Shown one piece after another: positions 12,260 through 25,357 of a stretch of DNA of 64,000 nucleotides. The DNA lies in contig CM038702.1 of NCBI GenBank assembly GCA_021613375.1, positions 21,518,349 to 21,582,348 of the forward strand, read 5' to 3'. Source of the stretch: Megaleporinus macrocephalus. Lineage: Eukaryota; Chordata; Actinopteri; Characiformes; Anostomidae. The notes beneath the pieces are model-generated. The model was given only the letters and a program-made list of their open reading frames with translations, did not search any database and was not told the DNA's origin. Each line of letters begins with the position of its first letter. Positions within the stretch are counted from its first letter, which is position 1. The position numbers and the translations under genes are program-made.

Positions 12260-13500
12260 AAATAAATTAATACAAATAAAAAAACAAATAAGCAAATAAA
12301 ATTTATAAAAATCTATATCTATTAATTTACTTACGTCCCTTCTAACTGTGATATCATCACATTATTATTCAGATAGTACAAAATATTGTGATATTAATTG
12401 CAGTTCATGTCCCCTACTGCTAACACAGGCACAGACACACACACACACACCCACACAGCAGACTCGCTGATGCAGTGTGACAGAGAAAAAGTGAAAGGCC
12501 ACCTGGTCCACTGGCATTCATAAGACTTGTTTAGTCATTAATCCTGCTGCTGGCACCTGAACCCATTTCGTCAGACTGACCCTAACCAACATTATCCATT
12601 CGGCTCCTCATTCCAGCGCATCGACACTGCTATACATCCAACCGCCAGCTTCTGTTGGCTCCGCAAATAAAAACGCTTACAAATAGGGTTTTCTGGACGA
12701 CACTTTTAGTCGAGACTTCTAAATACCACACATTCCCAAGAGACTGCAATAAATGCGTTTCTGAGCTCGGTTTAACATTTAATACTGGATAAACAAATAC
12801 TGGTCAAGTTATATGACAGGATCCTCTTCATTCACTGGCTGTGGTTAAAACACTGTCAACAGAAAACTAGTTGTCCACAAAATAAAGTCCAGGAAGGACA
12901 AACAGCCCTGCAGTCCTCATTAACAAGCCCTACTGGTGGAGTTTAACACCTGTTCCGTAATACTATACAACTGTATTCCCGTAGAGGAAGCTGGAAACTC
13001 CCCAACCGGACAGATTATTTGCTGTTCATTGTTTTTTTTTTTCCAAAGTGCCTCCACTAGAAGCATTCAAGCTAAATCCTTCCTTTCATTTTCAACTCGG
13101 GAATTTCCAGTAACTCTGGACAGCTCGCTCCAGACCCTGGTGGGCTTTTTTATTTTTTTTCTACATTTAACAGTGTGCAGAATTCAGACTGCACAACATA
13201 CCGTTTGTTAATCGTTATCCATCCCACAACGTGACTCATGGACAGACCTTCTGTTGAAGGATAAACAGACAAGGCACACGTTATTCACCTACCAGGATAG
13301 AAATGTGGGTATAACTGTAAATAAGCTTCATTGTTGGGATGCTGTCGTGCTATAGTGTGACTTGTGATTCTATATTTAGCATACACAAACAGAATTCAAA
13401 GTCATAAATCTATAGAGCAATGCAATCACATACATAATGTTTGATGTTCAACTACAAAGTGCTCCGATTTGGTATGTGAAGCTGATAAAATGAACAATGT
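12260..13500. other. presumed cpne8 intron 1, mostly unique sequence
   Basis: No gene or repeat recognised apart from short (CA)n at 12,437-12,452. Confidence 0.4.
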
Positions 13501-13563
13501 GGGTAGATATAAGTGGTTTTCATGTTATGGCTGATCAGTGTATCTGCTGCATTATAATATATA

Positions 13564-13926
13564 CTAGGACTGTAAGAAAATACTGAAATATCGAATATCG
13601 GGATATTATATTTGGTGATACTGTATCGATTCTCAAAAACACAGTATCAATACACAGATTCCTGGCAGAGAGTGAATCATTGGGTGTTGTGTTTAAACCT
13701 CTGACCACTAGATGTCAGTGCTGTAATCCATTTTCAGCTCTACTCCAACACTAACAAGCAGCACAAGGGTGCAATGCTATTGTAAGCTTTGGAAAACCTG
13801 TGCATGTAGTGGTGTGTTTTAATAGTAGGATTTGAAAAATAACAATATATCACGATACATTAAATCATGACCGCTGTATCACGATACATAATGTATCACC
13901 AGTTTCTTACCAATACACAGCCCTAC
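13564..13926 (+). repeat. R-family dispersed element, copy 1 (full length)
   Basis: TAGGACTGTAAGAAAATACT through CAATACACAGCCCTACTA. The best-defined copy of the family, about 363 bp. Confidence 0.88.
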
Positions 13927-15192
13927 TACATACTGTATATTCTGAGATTACATTTACTTGTTTTTGTCAAATACATAATTTCTCCTATTATGTCTGATAA
14001 TGACAATTAATGGCCAACATGACTGGAAATTAAATAAATCCCAGTCTGATTTTAGCACAGTAATGTATATACAGTACCATTTAGAGATCTGACATTGTGT
14101 GAGCTCAGTGAACATAGAACACACTAGCACATTTACATTAGGCTTCAGGTTTTTTTTTTTTTAACCAGAGCTACTGTACTGCTGCTCCTATGTTCATCAT
14201 GATGCTGTAGTGGGACACTACGTGCACAGGCTGCTGAACGGTGGTAAGTGAGATTTAATACATGTAAACAGTTGTAACTATTAGGCTAAAGCTGTTTGTA
14301 TGTGCTTACTGGGCCATTCTGTACTGGACTACTGGGCTGGTCAGTGGGGTAGTGGTGCAGTGCTAGTGCCTACTGTCAGGGAGAATTGTGTGGCTGCTTT
14401 CCCAGCAATCCAGTAGCTCTAAGCAGGGGGTCTTCCCAGCTGCTGTGTTCAATAAGGAGCACTCGTCTAAAGGGGCTATGTGTTCCGCATCTCTTTCTTT
14501 GCAAATATGTCACAATGCATTAGTGTCAAGTGAACCGGAGAGTTTTTAGATGTGATGCTTATGACAATGAAACAGTGATAAATCTAGAGAAATAGGTTTT
14601 CTTAGTGTACTTTGTCTCACAACTAAACAAGTTTAATGCTTGAACTTTAAAGCTGTCATGTCTCAGACAGCAGGGAGTTTATTCATAACCATAGCTTTCT
14701 AGGATGTAGCTTTTAGGGGCACAAAAAAAATCAGCAGTCTGGTTTCTATCACCACCACTGTGAACAATTCTGACTCTGTAAGTTTCACTAAAGCAAAGTT
14801 ATTTCAATTAAAAAAGTTATGCAAAAATTAAAAACATAAATAGTGGAATTCCCCTTAAATAGGGGACCCTTTGACATACATTGGGGGCACTTTGTTCACC
14901 ATCACAAGGGAAAGTTGCTAACTTGGAGTCACATCTGGAAGTACACTGGAAAGTGGCACTATTGCAGCAAAAGTTTGGGCACCCCGGTTATATTCTCTAT
15001 ACACGTCTGCACATTTTAATACACAATTATTAAATTTTATGTTTCAGCGAAAACAAAATATCAAACGTGAACTGAGCACTCAACTTACTTTATTTTTTCT
15101 AATATGTTAAAGTCAGTATATAGAAAAAATATAGAAACTTTGCACTAACGCATGCACAACAATGAACAAAGTTTGTTGCCTATGGTGTACAT
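13927..15192. other. presumed cpne8 intron 1 with repeat fragments
   Basis: 14,050-14,145 is an inverted copy of about 17,505-17,600 (GTGTGAGCTCAGTGAACATA). 14,968-14,990 (GCAAAAGTTTGGGCACCCC) is a Tc1-type end. No gene is recognised. Confidence 0.5.
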
Positions 15193-15586
15193 TAGTGTTG
15201 CACCGATACCGATACAGTATCGGTATCAGCGCCGATACTGGCACTTACACATAGTATCGGTATCGGCAATAGAGAGCGACGATACCATGAAACTTATTGA
15301 TTACATGGCTGCACGTGTTTCTGCATTGTGCCAATTTTTATTTTTTCATAGCTCTGAAACTTTTTAATGTGCAGTTACTCAACCAGTAAATGGTGTTTTT
15401 CAATATTATTATATCTTATTCAGAATAAGACATAAAAAATACATAAAAAGTAGAACACTATAAATATCAGGATTTATAGGCATATATCAGGCATTTAAGT
15501 CAGAGTTGGTATCGATATCGGTACTCGGTATTGGCAGATACCTGAAAAGCTGGTATCGGTATTGGTATCGGTGCATCCCTAGTGTT
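15193..15586. repeat. palindromic hAT-type MITE
   Basis: Ends TTGCACCGATACCGATAC and GGTATCGGTGCATCCCTA are inverted repeats of the type widespread in fish hAT elements. Low-complexity GTATCGGTATCG runs occur at both ends. Confidence 0.85.
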
Positions 15587-16612
15587 CATATGCCTGTATG
15601 TTCCCTAACTAAAGCTTCTACAGACATACCCTTGAGAGTCCCACCCCGGTGACAGCATTTGCACTATGAAAGGTACTAGTGTAGTACCTTTTTCTGAGAA
15701 TGCATCCATGGAAGTACTGAATTTTGAAGCCCACCCAAAATTTTAGGCTGCACGCAATAATTTAACATTGGCCTAATTACGTCAAGCTGTTCTTCCCCCC
15801 CAAAAGATGGTGCATTCTATATCGCACGGCACATTAAGACAAATTAATGAGTGGAAATGAAGCTCCTTATCTCCTATCAGACACGGCACAGATTTACACG
15901 CCCACACACACAGGCGCGCCGGAGCACCTGCATGCTCAGGGGCGCCGTGCTCACTTCCAGCTTTGAAAAGCGTTTAACAGAGCCGCCGTCAGCCAAAGTG
16001 ACTCAGTCACGCTCCCACTGAAGTGGAGATATTTCCAGCCCTGCTCACGGACGCTGGGCAGCACGCAGAAGACGGCCGTTCCCCGAGAGGCGCGCTGGAC
16101 CCAGCTGGGGCTCAGGCTGCCTGGACCTGCAGCGCAGTCACACGTCCTCAGAGACTCAAACACCTGAGAGAGAGACGGTCAGATGTGTCTCGAAACAAGC
16201 GTGGCTGGAACCAGCAGCCAGAAGCTGATATTTAATATGGATGATACACAGCCGGCGTGGGGCAGGACGCGAGGGGTTAGACAAACACTCAGCCAAAGTG
16301 AAGATGCAGTGGGCTTGAAAGCTTAATGGCTATAAAAAAGTGATGCAAAAAAAGCACAAACTGCTCATGACTTAGACCTCTCTCATGATTTATAGATACA
16401 TATAAAAAGAACACACACTGTTGCTGTCGTAACAGAACCTCGTATCTTTTAAAGTGTAACTCTGAAGGACAGTGAAAAAACATTGCATAATTTTATTCAG
16501 ATTAATGCTGGGCCGTTTCTATTGGTCCATTCCCCGTGAAATATTTACACAATGTAAACAGCACATGACATGATGAGGTCATTATGAATTGATTAAGATA
16601 TAAAAGCAACAA

Positions 16613-16899
16613 CATTGATTCTCAAAACAGACAGTGAATCATTGTGTGTTGTGTTTAAACCTCTGACCACTAGATGGCAGTGTTGTAATCCATTTTCAGC
16701 TCCACTCCAACATTAACAAGCAGCACAAGGGCGCAGCGCTATTTTAAGCAATGGCAAACCTGTTCATATAGTGGTGTGTTTTAATAGTAGAATTTAAAAA
16801 ATCACAATGTTTCACTTTGCTTACAGAATCACAGTATATCAGGATATATTGAATCGTGACCACTGGACAGCCAGGATCTTGCCAATACATAGCCCTAAT
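16613..16899 (+). repeat. R-family dispersed element, copy 2 (5'-truncated)
   Basis: ATTGATTCTCAAAACAGACA through CAATACATAGCCCTAATA, with the same CTAGATGGCAGTGTTGTAAT block. Confidence 0.85.
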
Positions 16900-16924
16900 A
16901 GATAATTCATTGAGGGCAATTCAA

Positions 16925-17174
16925 GATCTCGAATTTTACCCATTCATGCAGCGAAACACTCACATATACACACACTAGTGAACAGACACACAGTGAGCAC
17001 ACAGTGAGCACACTTGTCCAGAGCAGTGGGCAGCCCTACCACAGTGCCCAAGGAGCAATCAAGGGGTTAGGCGCCTTGCTAAAGGGCACAACGGGTCCTG
17101 TCCGTTCATGGGATCGAACCGCCTACCTTCCGCTCACAAGGCTGGTTCACTAATCTCCAGCCCACGACTTCCCC
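16925..17174 (-). repeat. tRNA-derived SINE, reverse copy
   Basis: Contains GGGATCGAACCGCCTACCTT (inverse of the B box) and the family tail (AGTGAGCACACTTGTCCAGA). Confidence 0.8.
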
Positions 17175-17754
17175 AACATTAGAATATTATTGAAGACATA
17201 CTATAAAAACTATAAAATAACTGGCAAACTGGCAGAGAGTATAATTATCAAATGTTTTGCATCAAAAAAACATTATTAGCATTACTTATTTATTATTCTA
17301 TTTTTTATGTAAAAATGTGAAAGATTTACTTTCACTGTGGCCACTATATCTATAACAAATGTCATAGAATACATAGACTTACTGTGCTGAACAGTCAGTT
17401 TCCTTTTACTGATTGATTTAAGTTACTTCATTAGGCAACTGATTAGTTTGGCCCATTAACAAGTACATAGTGTTATATATATTACAATTCTGGATAATGG
17501 AAAGTAATGTAAATGTGCTAGTGTGTTCTATGTGTTCACTGAGCTCACACAGAGTCAGATTTCTAATAGGTACTGTATATACATTACTGTTCTAATGTCA
17601 GTATGGAATTTATTTAATCTCCTGTCTTACAAGCCATTCATTATAAGTAAGAATTTTTGCATCAGGAATAATAGCAGAAAATATTTATATAACAAAAACT
17701 ACACAACAAGTAAATATAAGCTCAAAATATATGATATATAGTCTAGTACAGTAC

Positions 17755-18110
17755 ATACACTGACCATAACATTAAAACCACCTACTTATATCTAGACTCC
17801 GTTTTCTCAGCTTCACCTACTACATAGGAGCACTTCTACAATTACAGACTGTAGTCAGTCTGCTGTCCTGTTTACTTTGTTATTGCCATTTTATCCTGTT
17901 CTTCAGTTGTCAGTGCCCCTACAGGACAACCACTGAGGTTGTATTTGAGTGTAGGCTCAGTTTTAGCACTGCAGTGACACTGATATGATAGTGGTGTCTT
18001 AGTGTGTGTTGTGCTGATGTGAGTGGATCAGATACAGCAGTACCCATGGAGTCTTCAGTCTTCTGTGGGCAGTGTCCTGTGACCACCAATGAAGAATTAG
18101 TGGCAGATTA
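17755..18110 (+). repeat. dispersed DNA element with a CATAACATTAAAACCACC end
   Basis: Left end ACACTGACCATAACATTAAA. The body (AGTGACACTGATATGATAGT, CAGTGTCCTGTGACCACCAA) matches, in reverse, 31,930-32,170. The matching opposite end occurs alone at 13,505-13,545. Confidence 0.7.
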
Positions 18111-19010
18111 AAACAAACTGTGCAGCAACAGATGAGCTACTGTCTCCGACTTGTAAAGAGATCAAATTATAAAACTTAAAATCATAAAATATCCTTGGTT
18201 TTCTTTGGACAGCGATGGAACGAAAGGTCTCTAAATTCACTTTTCTAAAAGTGTATTTGGGCAGAATTTTTTTTCTAGATCTAGAAAGTAACAAATACAG
18301 AATACTGGTCTCTGTTGTCTATTCTCAGTGAGCACCACAGAGGCTGAGAGACTGTAAGAGAGAAGACCAGCGGATTCACTACACTGACCATTCAGTCCAT
18401 CAGGGTCCCTTCAGTCAGGTTAAGTAACAGTGCTGCTCAGCCTGAGGCGATAAAGATTTATCAGAACAATACACTGAGGGTGCGGACCACAGCGGGCCAT
18501 GAGGGCGCACACACATCCTGTAAACATACTCACATAAAAATCCACATCCTGTAAACACACACATCCTTCCCCTCCCCAGAAACATCATTTTCCAGAACGT
18601 TTCCATAGTAAAAAAAAATAAAACATCAGACATGAAGATTATATGATTTAAGAAGCTGGCGTTTGGTAACCTAACCTCGTGTGTTTCTTACCAAGTGTTT
18701 CCACACACCATCCACGAATGGAAATGGAAAATCTCTTAATCCCGTGTTCGAAAAGTCCTGTAAAGCAATTTATTCAGTAAGATAAAAATTTTTTATAAAT
18801 TCCCTGTTGAATACTTTAGCATATTGTCGCTTTCCAAAGACAAGCCACGTTACATGAGAACACAACAACACAATAACAATAAACACATCAAATACATGAA
18901 AGATATACATCAGATACAAAATGTCTAGCTGCTACTGCCCAGTTTGGGTGTCCAGTTATTGTTAGGATGATGTGGAACGTGCTGTGTTTGGGCAGAGAGC
19001 AAAAGCTGCC
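18111..19010. other. presumed cpne8 intron 1, unassigned sequence
   Basis: No gene recognised. 18,500-18,580 contains a short duplication (CACATCCTGTAAACA). Confidence 0.4.
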
Positions 19011-19152
19011 AAATGTTTGGAGAACCACAATGTCAGGAGGTCCAGCAAAAAGAGAACATTTAGAGAGTAGCATGTTACATGGTCCAACAAAAGAACAACG
19101 TTTAGCGATCAATGTCTTACAAGGTCCAAAGTTTAGAGATCATTCCTGAAAA
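19011..19152. repeat. 142-bp direct repeat, left of the hexamer array
   Basis: AAATGTTTGGAGAACCACAA through CATTCCTGAAAA; same as 21,663-21,804 apart from one base seen (GATCAATG versus GATCCATG). Confidence 0.93.
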
Positions 19153-19384
19153 TAGTTCTGAACTTTGTCACAGAAAAGTTCTGAGAAATGATTTACTAAA
19201 AAGAGGGAGAACCCTGAATCAGTATGAATGGACTATATGGAGAAATTATTCTCAATGAAATCTTCGTGGATTAACAGCCTACTTTATACTTTTCCAGGAC
19301 TTCACTAATGTTTTCAGGATACTTTATCCATTTTTGGCTGAAAAATTTAGTCAGGTGTTCTGTGGAGCCATTAGCTAGATTAAT

Positions 19385-21180
19385 TCAACTTAAGCATACC
19401 ATAACTTTAACCCTAACCCACCCTTAATCTTAACCTTAACCCTAACTTTAATCTTAACTCTCACACTAACCTTAACCCTAACCCACCCTTAATCTTAACC
19501 TTAACTGTAACATTAATTTTAACCTTAACCCTAACCCACCCTTAATCTTAACCTTAACTGTAACCTTAATTTTAATCTTAACCCTAACCCACACTTAATC
19601 TTAACCTTAACCCTAATCTAAACTGTAACCCACCCTTAATCTTAACCTTAACTGTAACATTAATTTTAACCTTAACCCTAACCCACACTTAATCTTAACC
19701 TTAACCCTAACTTTAATCTTAACTCTCACACTAACCTTAACCCTAACCCACCCTTAATCCTAACCTTAACTGTAACATTAATTTTAATCTTAACCCTAAC
19801 CCACACTTAATCTTAACCTTAACCCTAATCTTAACCCTAACCCACCCTTAATCTTAACCTTAACTGTAAGCTTAATTTTAACCTTAACCCTAACCCACAC
19901 TTAATCTTAACCTTAACCCTAACCTTAATCTTAACCCTAATCTTAATCTTAACCCTAACCCACCCTTAATCTTAACCTTAACTGTAACCTTAATTTTAAC
20001 CTTAACCCTAACCCACACTTAATCTTAACCTTAACCCTAACCTTAATCTTAACCTTAACCCTAATCTTAATCTTAACCCTAACCCACCCTTAATCTTAAC
20101 CCTAATCTTAATCTTAACCCTAACCCACCCTTAATCTTAACCTTAACTGTAACCTTAATTTTAACCTTAACCCTAACCCACACTTAATCTTAACCTTAAC
20201 CCTAACCTTAATCTTAACCTTAACCCTAACCTTAATCTTAACCCTAATCTTAATCTTAACCCTAACCCACCCTTAATCTTAACCTTAACTGTAACCTTAA
20301 TTTTAACCTTAACCCTAACCCACACTTAATCTTAACCTTAACCCTAACCTTAATCTTAACCTTAACCCTAATCTTAATCTTAACCCTAACCCACCCTTAA
20401 TCTTAACATTAATTTATAACCCTAACATTAACATTAACCTTACCCACCCTTAATCTTAACCTTAACCCTAACCTTAATTTTAATCTTAACCCTAATCTTA
20501 ATCTTAACCCTAACCCTAACCCACACTTAATCTTAACATTAATTTATAACCCTAACATTAACCTTAACCCTAACCCATCCTTAATCTTAACCTTAACTGT
20601 AACCTTAATTTTAACCTTAACCTTAACCCTAACCTTAATCTTAACCTTAACCCTAATCTTAATCTTAACCCTAACCCACCATTAATCTTAACATTAATTT
20701 ATAACCCTAACATTAACATTAATCTTACCCACCCTTAATCTTAACCTTAACCTTAATCTTAACCTTAACCCTAATCTTAACCCTAACCCACCCTTAATCT
20801 TAATCTTAACCCTAACCTTAATTTTAACCCTAATACTAACCATAACCCTAACCCACCCTTAATCTTAACCTTAACCCTAACCTTAATTTTAACCCTAGCA
20901 CTAACCTTAACCCTAACCCTAACCCACCCTTAATCTTAAATTTAACAGTTACCCTAACCTTAACCCTAACACTAACCTTAACCCTAACTCAACCTTAATC
21001 TTAACCCTAACCATAACACTAACCCACCCTTAATTTTAACCTCTAACTGTAACCTTAAACCTAACCCTGTCCCCAACCCTTAACCATTACATTAATATTA
21101 AACTTTAACCCTGACTCTGATATTAACATTAACTTTAACCTAACCTTAACTTTAACCTTAACCTTACCCTCCTGTTCACA
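19385..21180. repeat. 1.8-kb telomere-like array of CTTAAC/CCTAAC hexamers
   Basis: Plus strand is built of CCCTAACC, CTTAATCTTAAC and TAACCCAC words in longer recurring blocks (CCCACCCTTAATCTTAACCT, TTAACTGTAACCTTAATTTT). Related to the vertebrate telomere hexamer but degenerate. Flanked by 142-bp direct repeats. Confidence 0.93.
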
Positions 21181-21539
21181 TTTAATGATTTACATCCGCC
21201 TCCACAAGGATAAAACCTTCCCACATTATGAGTATATAAACAGCCCCCGACGATGTAGCATAGTTCTGCCCCCCCACACACACCCTCACACAAAAACTGC
21301 TGAATTTTTAAAACCCAAACTGCAGGAGGCGTGAAGGCAGAAACAATAAAAAAAATCTTTAACACTCTCTTTTTTTTGTTTTTTTTAATGCTCAAAATGC
21401 AGTAAATAATTCAGGAAGGATTAAAAAAAAAAACACTTCATGTTGGTCTCTGGTTGCAAAATGAATGTTCACATAAAGGCAAAAACCAACCACGAGCTCA
21501 GAACGTAACATTAACAGCAAAAAAGTCCAACAAGCACAG

Positions 21540-21804
21540 AACATTAGGAGATCAACATTACGAGGTCCAACAAAAAGAGAACATTTAAAGTCAGACATGT
21601 TAAGAGGTCCAACAAAACGAGAGCATCCGAAGATAAACCTGTAATGAGGTCCAATAAAAAGAAAATGTTTGGAGAACCACAATGTCAGGAGGTCCAGCAA
21701 AAAGAGAACATTTAGAGAGTAGCATGTTACATGGTCCAACAAAAGAACAACGTTTAGCGATCCATGTCTTACAAGGTCCAAAGTTTAGAGATCATTCCTG
21801 AAAA
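21540..21804. repeat. degenerate ~45-bp tandem repeats, ending in a 142-bp direct repeat
   Basis: Repeats of AGGTCCAACAAAAAGAGAAC with variable spacers. The last 142 bp (21,663-21,804) recur at 19,011-19,152 with one difference seen. Confidence 0.85.
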
Positions 21805-21969
21805 GACTCCTTAGAGTTTTAATTTTGGCCTATAAAATTATATAACAAGATAAGTATTAATCAGTTAATTACACAGTGAGTCACACAGCGAGTTACATGT
21901 ACACCATCCTTTAAAAGTTACTTTAAAATATTAGAATATTTGCATCCATACAATTATTTTATACATGTA

Positions 21970-22920
21970 TACATAAACCTAAACTCTGTGCAAAAGTCTT
22001 TGGCACCTAAGCTCATTGTTTACAACCATTTATTTAAACACTTATTGCTATTATACTACCAATACTATTGGTTACAACAAAATACTGTGAGTTAAATTAA
22101 AGCTCTATCAAAATAGTATCAGTGGTGAAATACCCTCCACAGCTATTCGGGCTGTTAATACTTTAATATCACATAAAATCAAAAGCTGTGAACCACTTTG
22201 CTGGTATCCCTATTTGACGGATCGCGTTTGTGGAGGGATGCTGTGCTCAGGTTTATTTTAAGACGTGACCATCCATTTAGGTCCTGACCAGTTGATTCAT
22301 CTACCATCTTACCAACGCCCTGTGACGTAAGACGTCAGACCACCACTGTAAAAAGCTTCCGCTATTCATTTATAAGCCCCATTTACTGACAGATTTAGAT
22401 ACTGTTTATGACCCTGACCTGCGTTTATGTCTGAATATGTTCTCAGACGGTGTCGAGCTGTAACTCAGAGAAGAGGAATCAGGAGAAACATTATATACTA
22501 TTAGTAATAAGTGCATTGTCTCCAGTAAGAACAGCAGATATCACTAAAACAGATGTAAATAAGTATAAACACAATTTAAAGAAGCACAAATATTTTATTT
22601 TAGAAGAAGTAGGTAATATCTAGTTCCGGTTGCAGATTTCTCCTGGACGCTCCAGACATTTTATGAATGTATTAAATTCCTTCACCAGCAATCCTGATTT
22701 AGCTTAATGAGGTACTGAGCAGTCAAAGCAGGTATTAGATGAGAACTGTAAATAATACTAGATTGTTTCCACAAGGAGAAGCTTGGAACGGGTTAAATAA
22801 ACACACTGGCGTATGTAAAACCACTACTTTCTGTATTAATACTGTTTGAATATTTACAAATAAAGTAAAGTGTTTTACTGAACAGCTTTTTAAATATAAC
22901 AAGTGCCTAAACCTTTCCAC
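21970..22920 (+). repeat. non-autonomous element with a nested MITE-A fragment
   Basis: Begins with CTGTGCAAAAGTCTTTGGCA. Related in reverse to 33,850-34,262 and 24,390-24,590. It is split by a reversed MITE-A fragment at about 22,305-22,495 (GTAAGACGTCAGACCACCAC). Confidence 0.72.
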
Positions 22921-22925
22921 AGTAC

Positions 22926-23297
22926 TAGGTCTGTGTATTGGCAAGAACCGGGAGATACAATACATATTGTGATACAGCGGTCACAATTCAATATATCGTG
23001 ATACTGCAAGCAAAGTGATACATTGCAATTTTTCAAATCTTACTATTTAAACACACCACTATATAAACAGGTTTGCCAATGCTTATAATAGCATTGCACC
23101 CTTGTGCTGCTTGTTAATATTGGAGTGGAAAATTGATTACAACACTGCCATCTAGTGGTCCGAGGTTTAAACACAACACACAACACACAGATTCCTGGCA
23201 GACATTGTATCGATACTGTGTTTTTGAGAATCGATACAGCATCACCAAACATAATATCCCGATATTCAATATTTTTGATATTTTCTAACACCCCTAC
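22926..23297 (-). repeat. R-family dispersed element, copy 3 (reverse)
   Basis: Starts TAGGTCTGTGTATTGGCAAG and ends ATTTTCTAACACCCCTA, the inverse of copies at 13,564 and 25,001. Contains CACTGCCATCTAGTGGTC. Confidence 0.88.
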
Positions 23298-23299
23298 CC

Positions 23300-24390
23300 A
23301 GGACTGTACATGCTTAAATATTGTCTTTTTGTATTTAACTTTTGAACGTTCATCATCATTATTCAGACTATTTTCTGTTTGTTTTGCAAAGCAAAGGTTC
23401 ATAGTTAAAGAGAGATTTGAGCTTCATCTGTGTTCAGCCCTTCAGATACAACACTATGACAGTAGTTATGACTCCCAGACCAAGCCCAGGCTTCTGATTA
23501 CGTGCTCTGTGTTAGCACTGCCAGCTGCGTTAGGGAGCTAATGGAAAGCAGCCCGCTGTATACACTGGTGCTGCGGAATCGATTCAGGGCCAGGACTATC
23601 TTTCCGATCGATCGCAAGTCCAAAGGACACCATTAGCTTAGTCGGACAGCTGAGCCTCCAAAGCTGCGGTTTTAGAAAACGTTTTAATCTGCGCACAAAA
23701 GGAAGGAAAAAGAACTGGCTATTTCGGAGCTATATGGATTAGCTCCGTCCTGAGCGCAGACAGTACAGCTACATTGATTTCTACAGATTGCTCGATGCAA
23801 CAAAAGAGGAATTCACTATTATCTGCACTTTACTGTACATGCAGCAGGAATGAGGCATGAGCATGGGACTTATTTCAAACTATCTGTTTTAGTTTGAAGC
23901 GAGCATCAGTATCAGTACCAGGGTTGCAGTATAAACTGTGATAGAAGTGCATGAATATTACTTTCATAGACGTTTAATGGATTAGTGGGCTGCATCGGCC
24001 CTCTCACGTGAGAGGTTTCACTGCTTGGGAAACGTCTCGCCATCATGATACTGAACTGTAGGAATGCCTCCCAGCACTAATTCCTTTAGAACAGTAACAT
24101 ATCAGCAATATCACTGGTACCACATACAGTTTTAGTTTGAGTTGCTTGGAAGCGAGCAGGAACGTATTACACCCGGGATACATACGAACACAGCAGGATA
24201 AACTGGCTTTTCTACCAGACCTTGCTTTAAGCCGAGCAAGGCCACGCAGTAACTCTAGCTTTATCCTGGACATTCCTCCATCCTCCGCTGTTGCGTGCAA
24301 ACAACTCCCCCTGCAGTAATTGCACTTTTGATACGTACACGGGCAAGAAACTGCTCAGGCTGAAAATTGAACTCATCCAAAACATGGTCA
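23300..24390. other. presumed cpne8 intron 1, mostly unique sequence
   Basis: No coding exon recognised. GC content is higher in 23,480-23,760 than around it. Confidence 0.4.
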
Positions 24391-24590
24391 GGTCCTAAAA
24401 TAAACCTGAGCACAGCATCCTTCTAGAAACACAATCCACCAACTAGGGATGGCGGCAAAATCGTTTATGGCTTTTGATGTTATGTGATAATAAAGTATAA
24501 ACAGCCTGAATAGCTGTGGAAGTGATTTCACCACTGATACTGTGTTGATAGAGCTTTAATTCAACTCACAGTATTTTGTTGTAACTACAA
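24390..24590 (-). repeat. inverted partial copy of 22,070-22,270
   Basis: Reads, in reverse, the same block: AATAAACCTGAGCACAGCAT, CACTGATACTGTG and TCAACTCACAGTATTTTGTT. Confidence 0.8.
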
Positions 24591-24599
24591 TTGAACTCA

Positions 24600-25000
24600 A
24601 TACACCACAGTGTTCGGCTCCTTCTGCCTCTGTGGTGTGCAGATCTGAACCCGCTGCATGAACAACATGACTGTATTTATGCAGGTGCTTTATTTATGAT
24701 GAGTCACTGCTTTATTAGTAACACCACCGACACTGGCATCTTTTTTGCAACACATAAAACTTTAAAGTTAACTTTCATTAGTTTAGCCAAACTGAACAGT
24801 TCAGCCCTAATCACACTAACTGTGGACTCCTCAGAGAAAGACTTCCTTTCCTTTTAGAAGCACAAACAACATAGATGCATCTGGATTCGTCCTACTTTGT
24901 GAGTTGGTACTAGATTGGAACCAGTACGTACTGCTAGGCTAGTAGGCAGTTTCAGTACCCGAGTGTTTATTATCCACACAATCTCGGGCGTGCTACGTCT
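24600..25000. other. unassigned sequence with a MITE-A fragment
   Basis: 24,885-24,960 shares ACGTACTGCTAGGCTAGTAG with the ends of MITE-A. The rest has no recognisable gene. Confidence 0.4.
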
Positions 25001-25357
25001 TAGGGGTGTAAGACAATTTTGAAATATTGAATATCGAGATATTATGTTTGGTGATGCTGTATCGATTCTCAAACACAGTACAGATACACAGATTGATTCT
25101 CAAAACAGACAGTGAATCATTGTGTGTTGTGTTTAAACCTCTAACCAGTAGATGGCAGTGATGTAATCCATTTTTAGCTCCAATCCAACGTTAACAAGCA
25201 GCACAAGGGTGCAATGTTATAGTAAGCAATAAAAACCTGTTCATATAGTGGTGTGTTTTAATAGTAGGATTTGAAAAATCACAATACATCACTTTGCTTG
25301 CAATATCGCAGACTATCACAATATACTGAATCGTGACCGCTGTATCACGATATTGTA
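25001..25357 (+). repeat. R-family dispersed element, copy 4
   Basis: Starts TAGGGGTGTAAGACAATTTT and stops abruptly at CACGATATTGTA, fused to the end of another element (AAGGCGATTTCGGACGC). Confidence 0.85.

Noticed and set aside
19385..21180. true telomere or chromosome end
   Set aside because: Hexamers are degenerate and mixed with other words; no long run of perfect CCCTAA, and unique sequence continues on both sides.
21392..21781. 129-codon frame on the minus strand
   Set aside because: Read-through of the ~45-bp degenerate tandem repeats.
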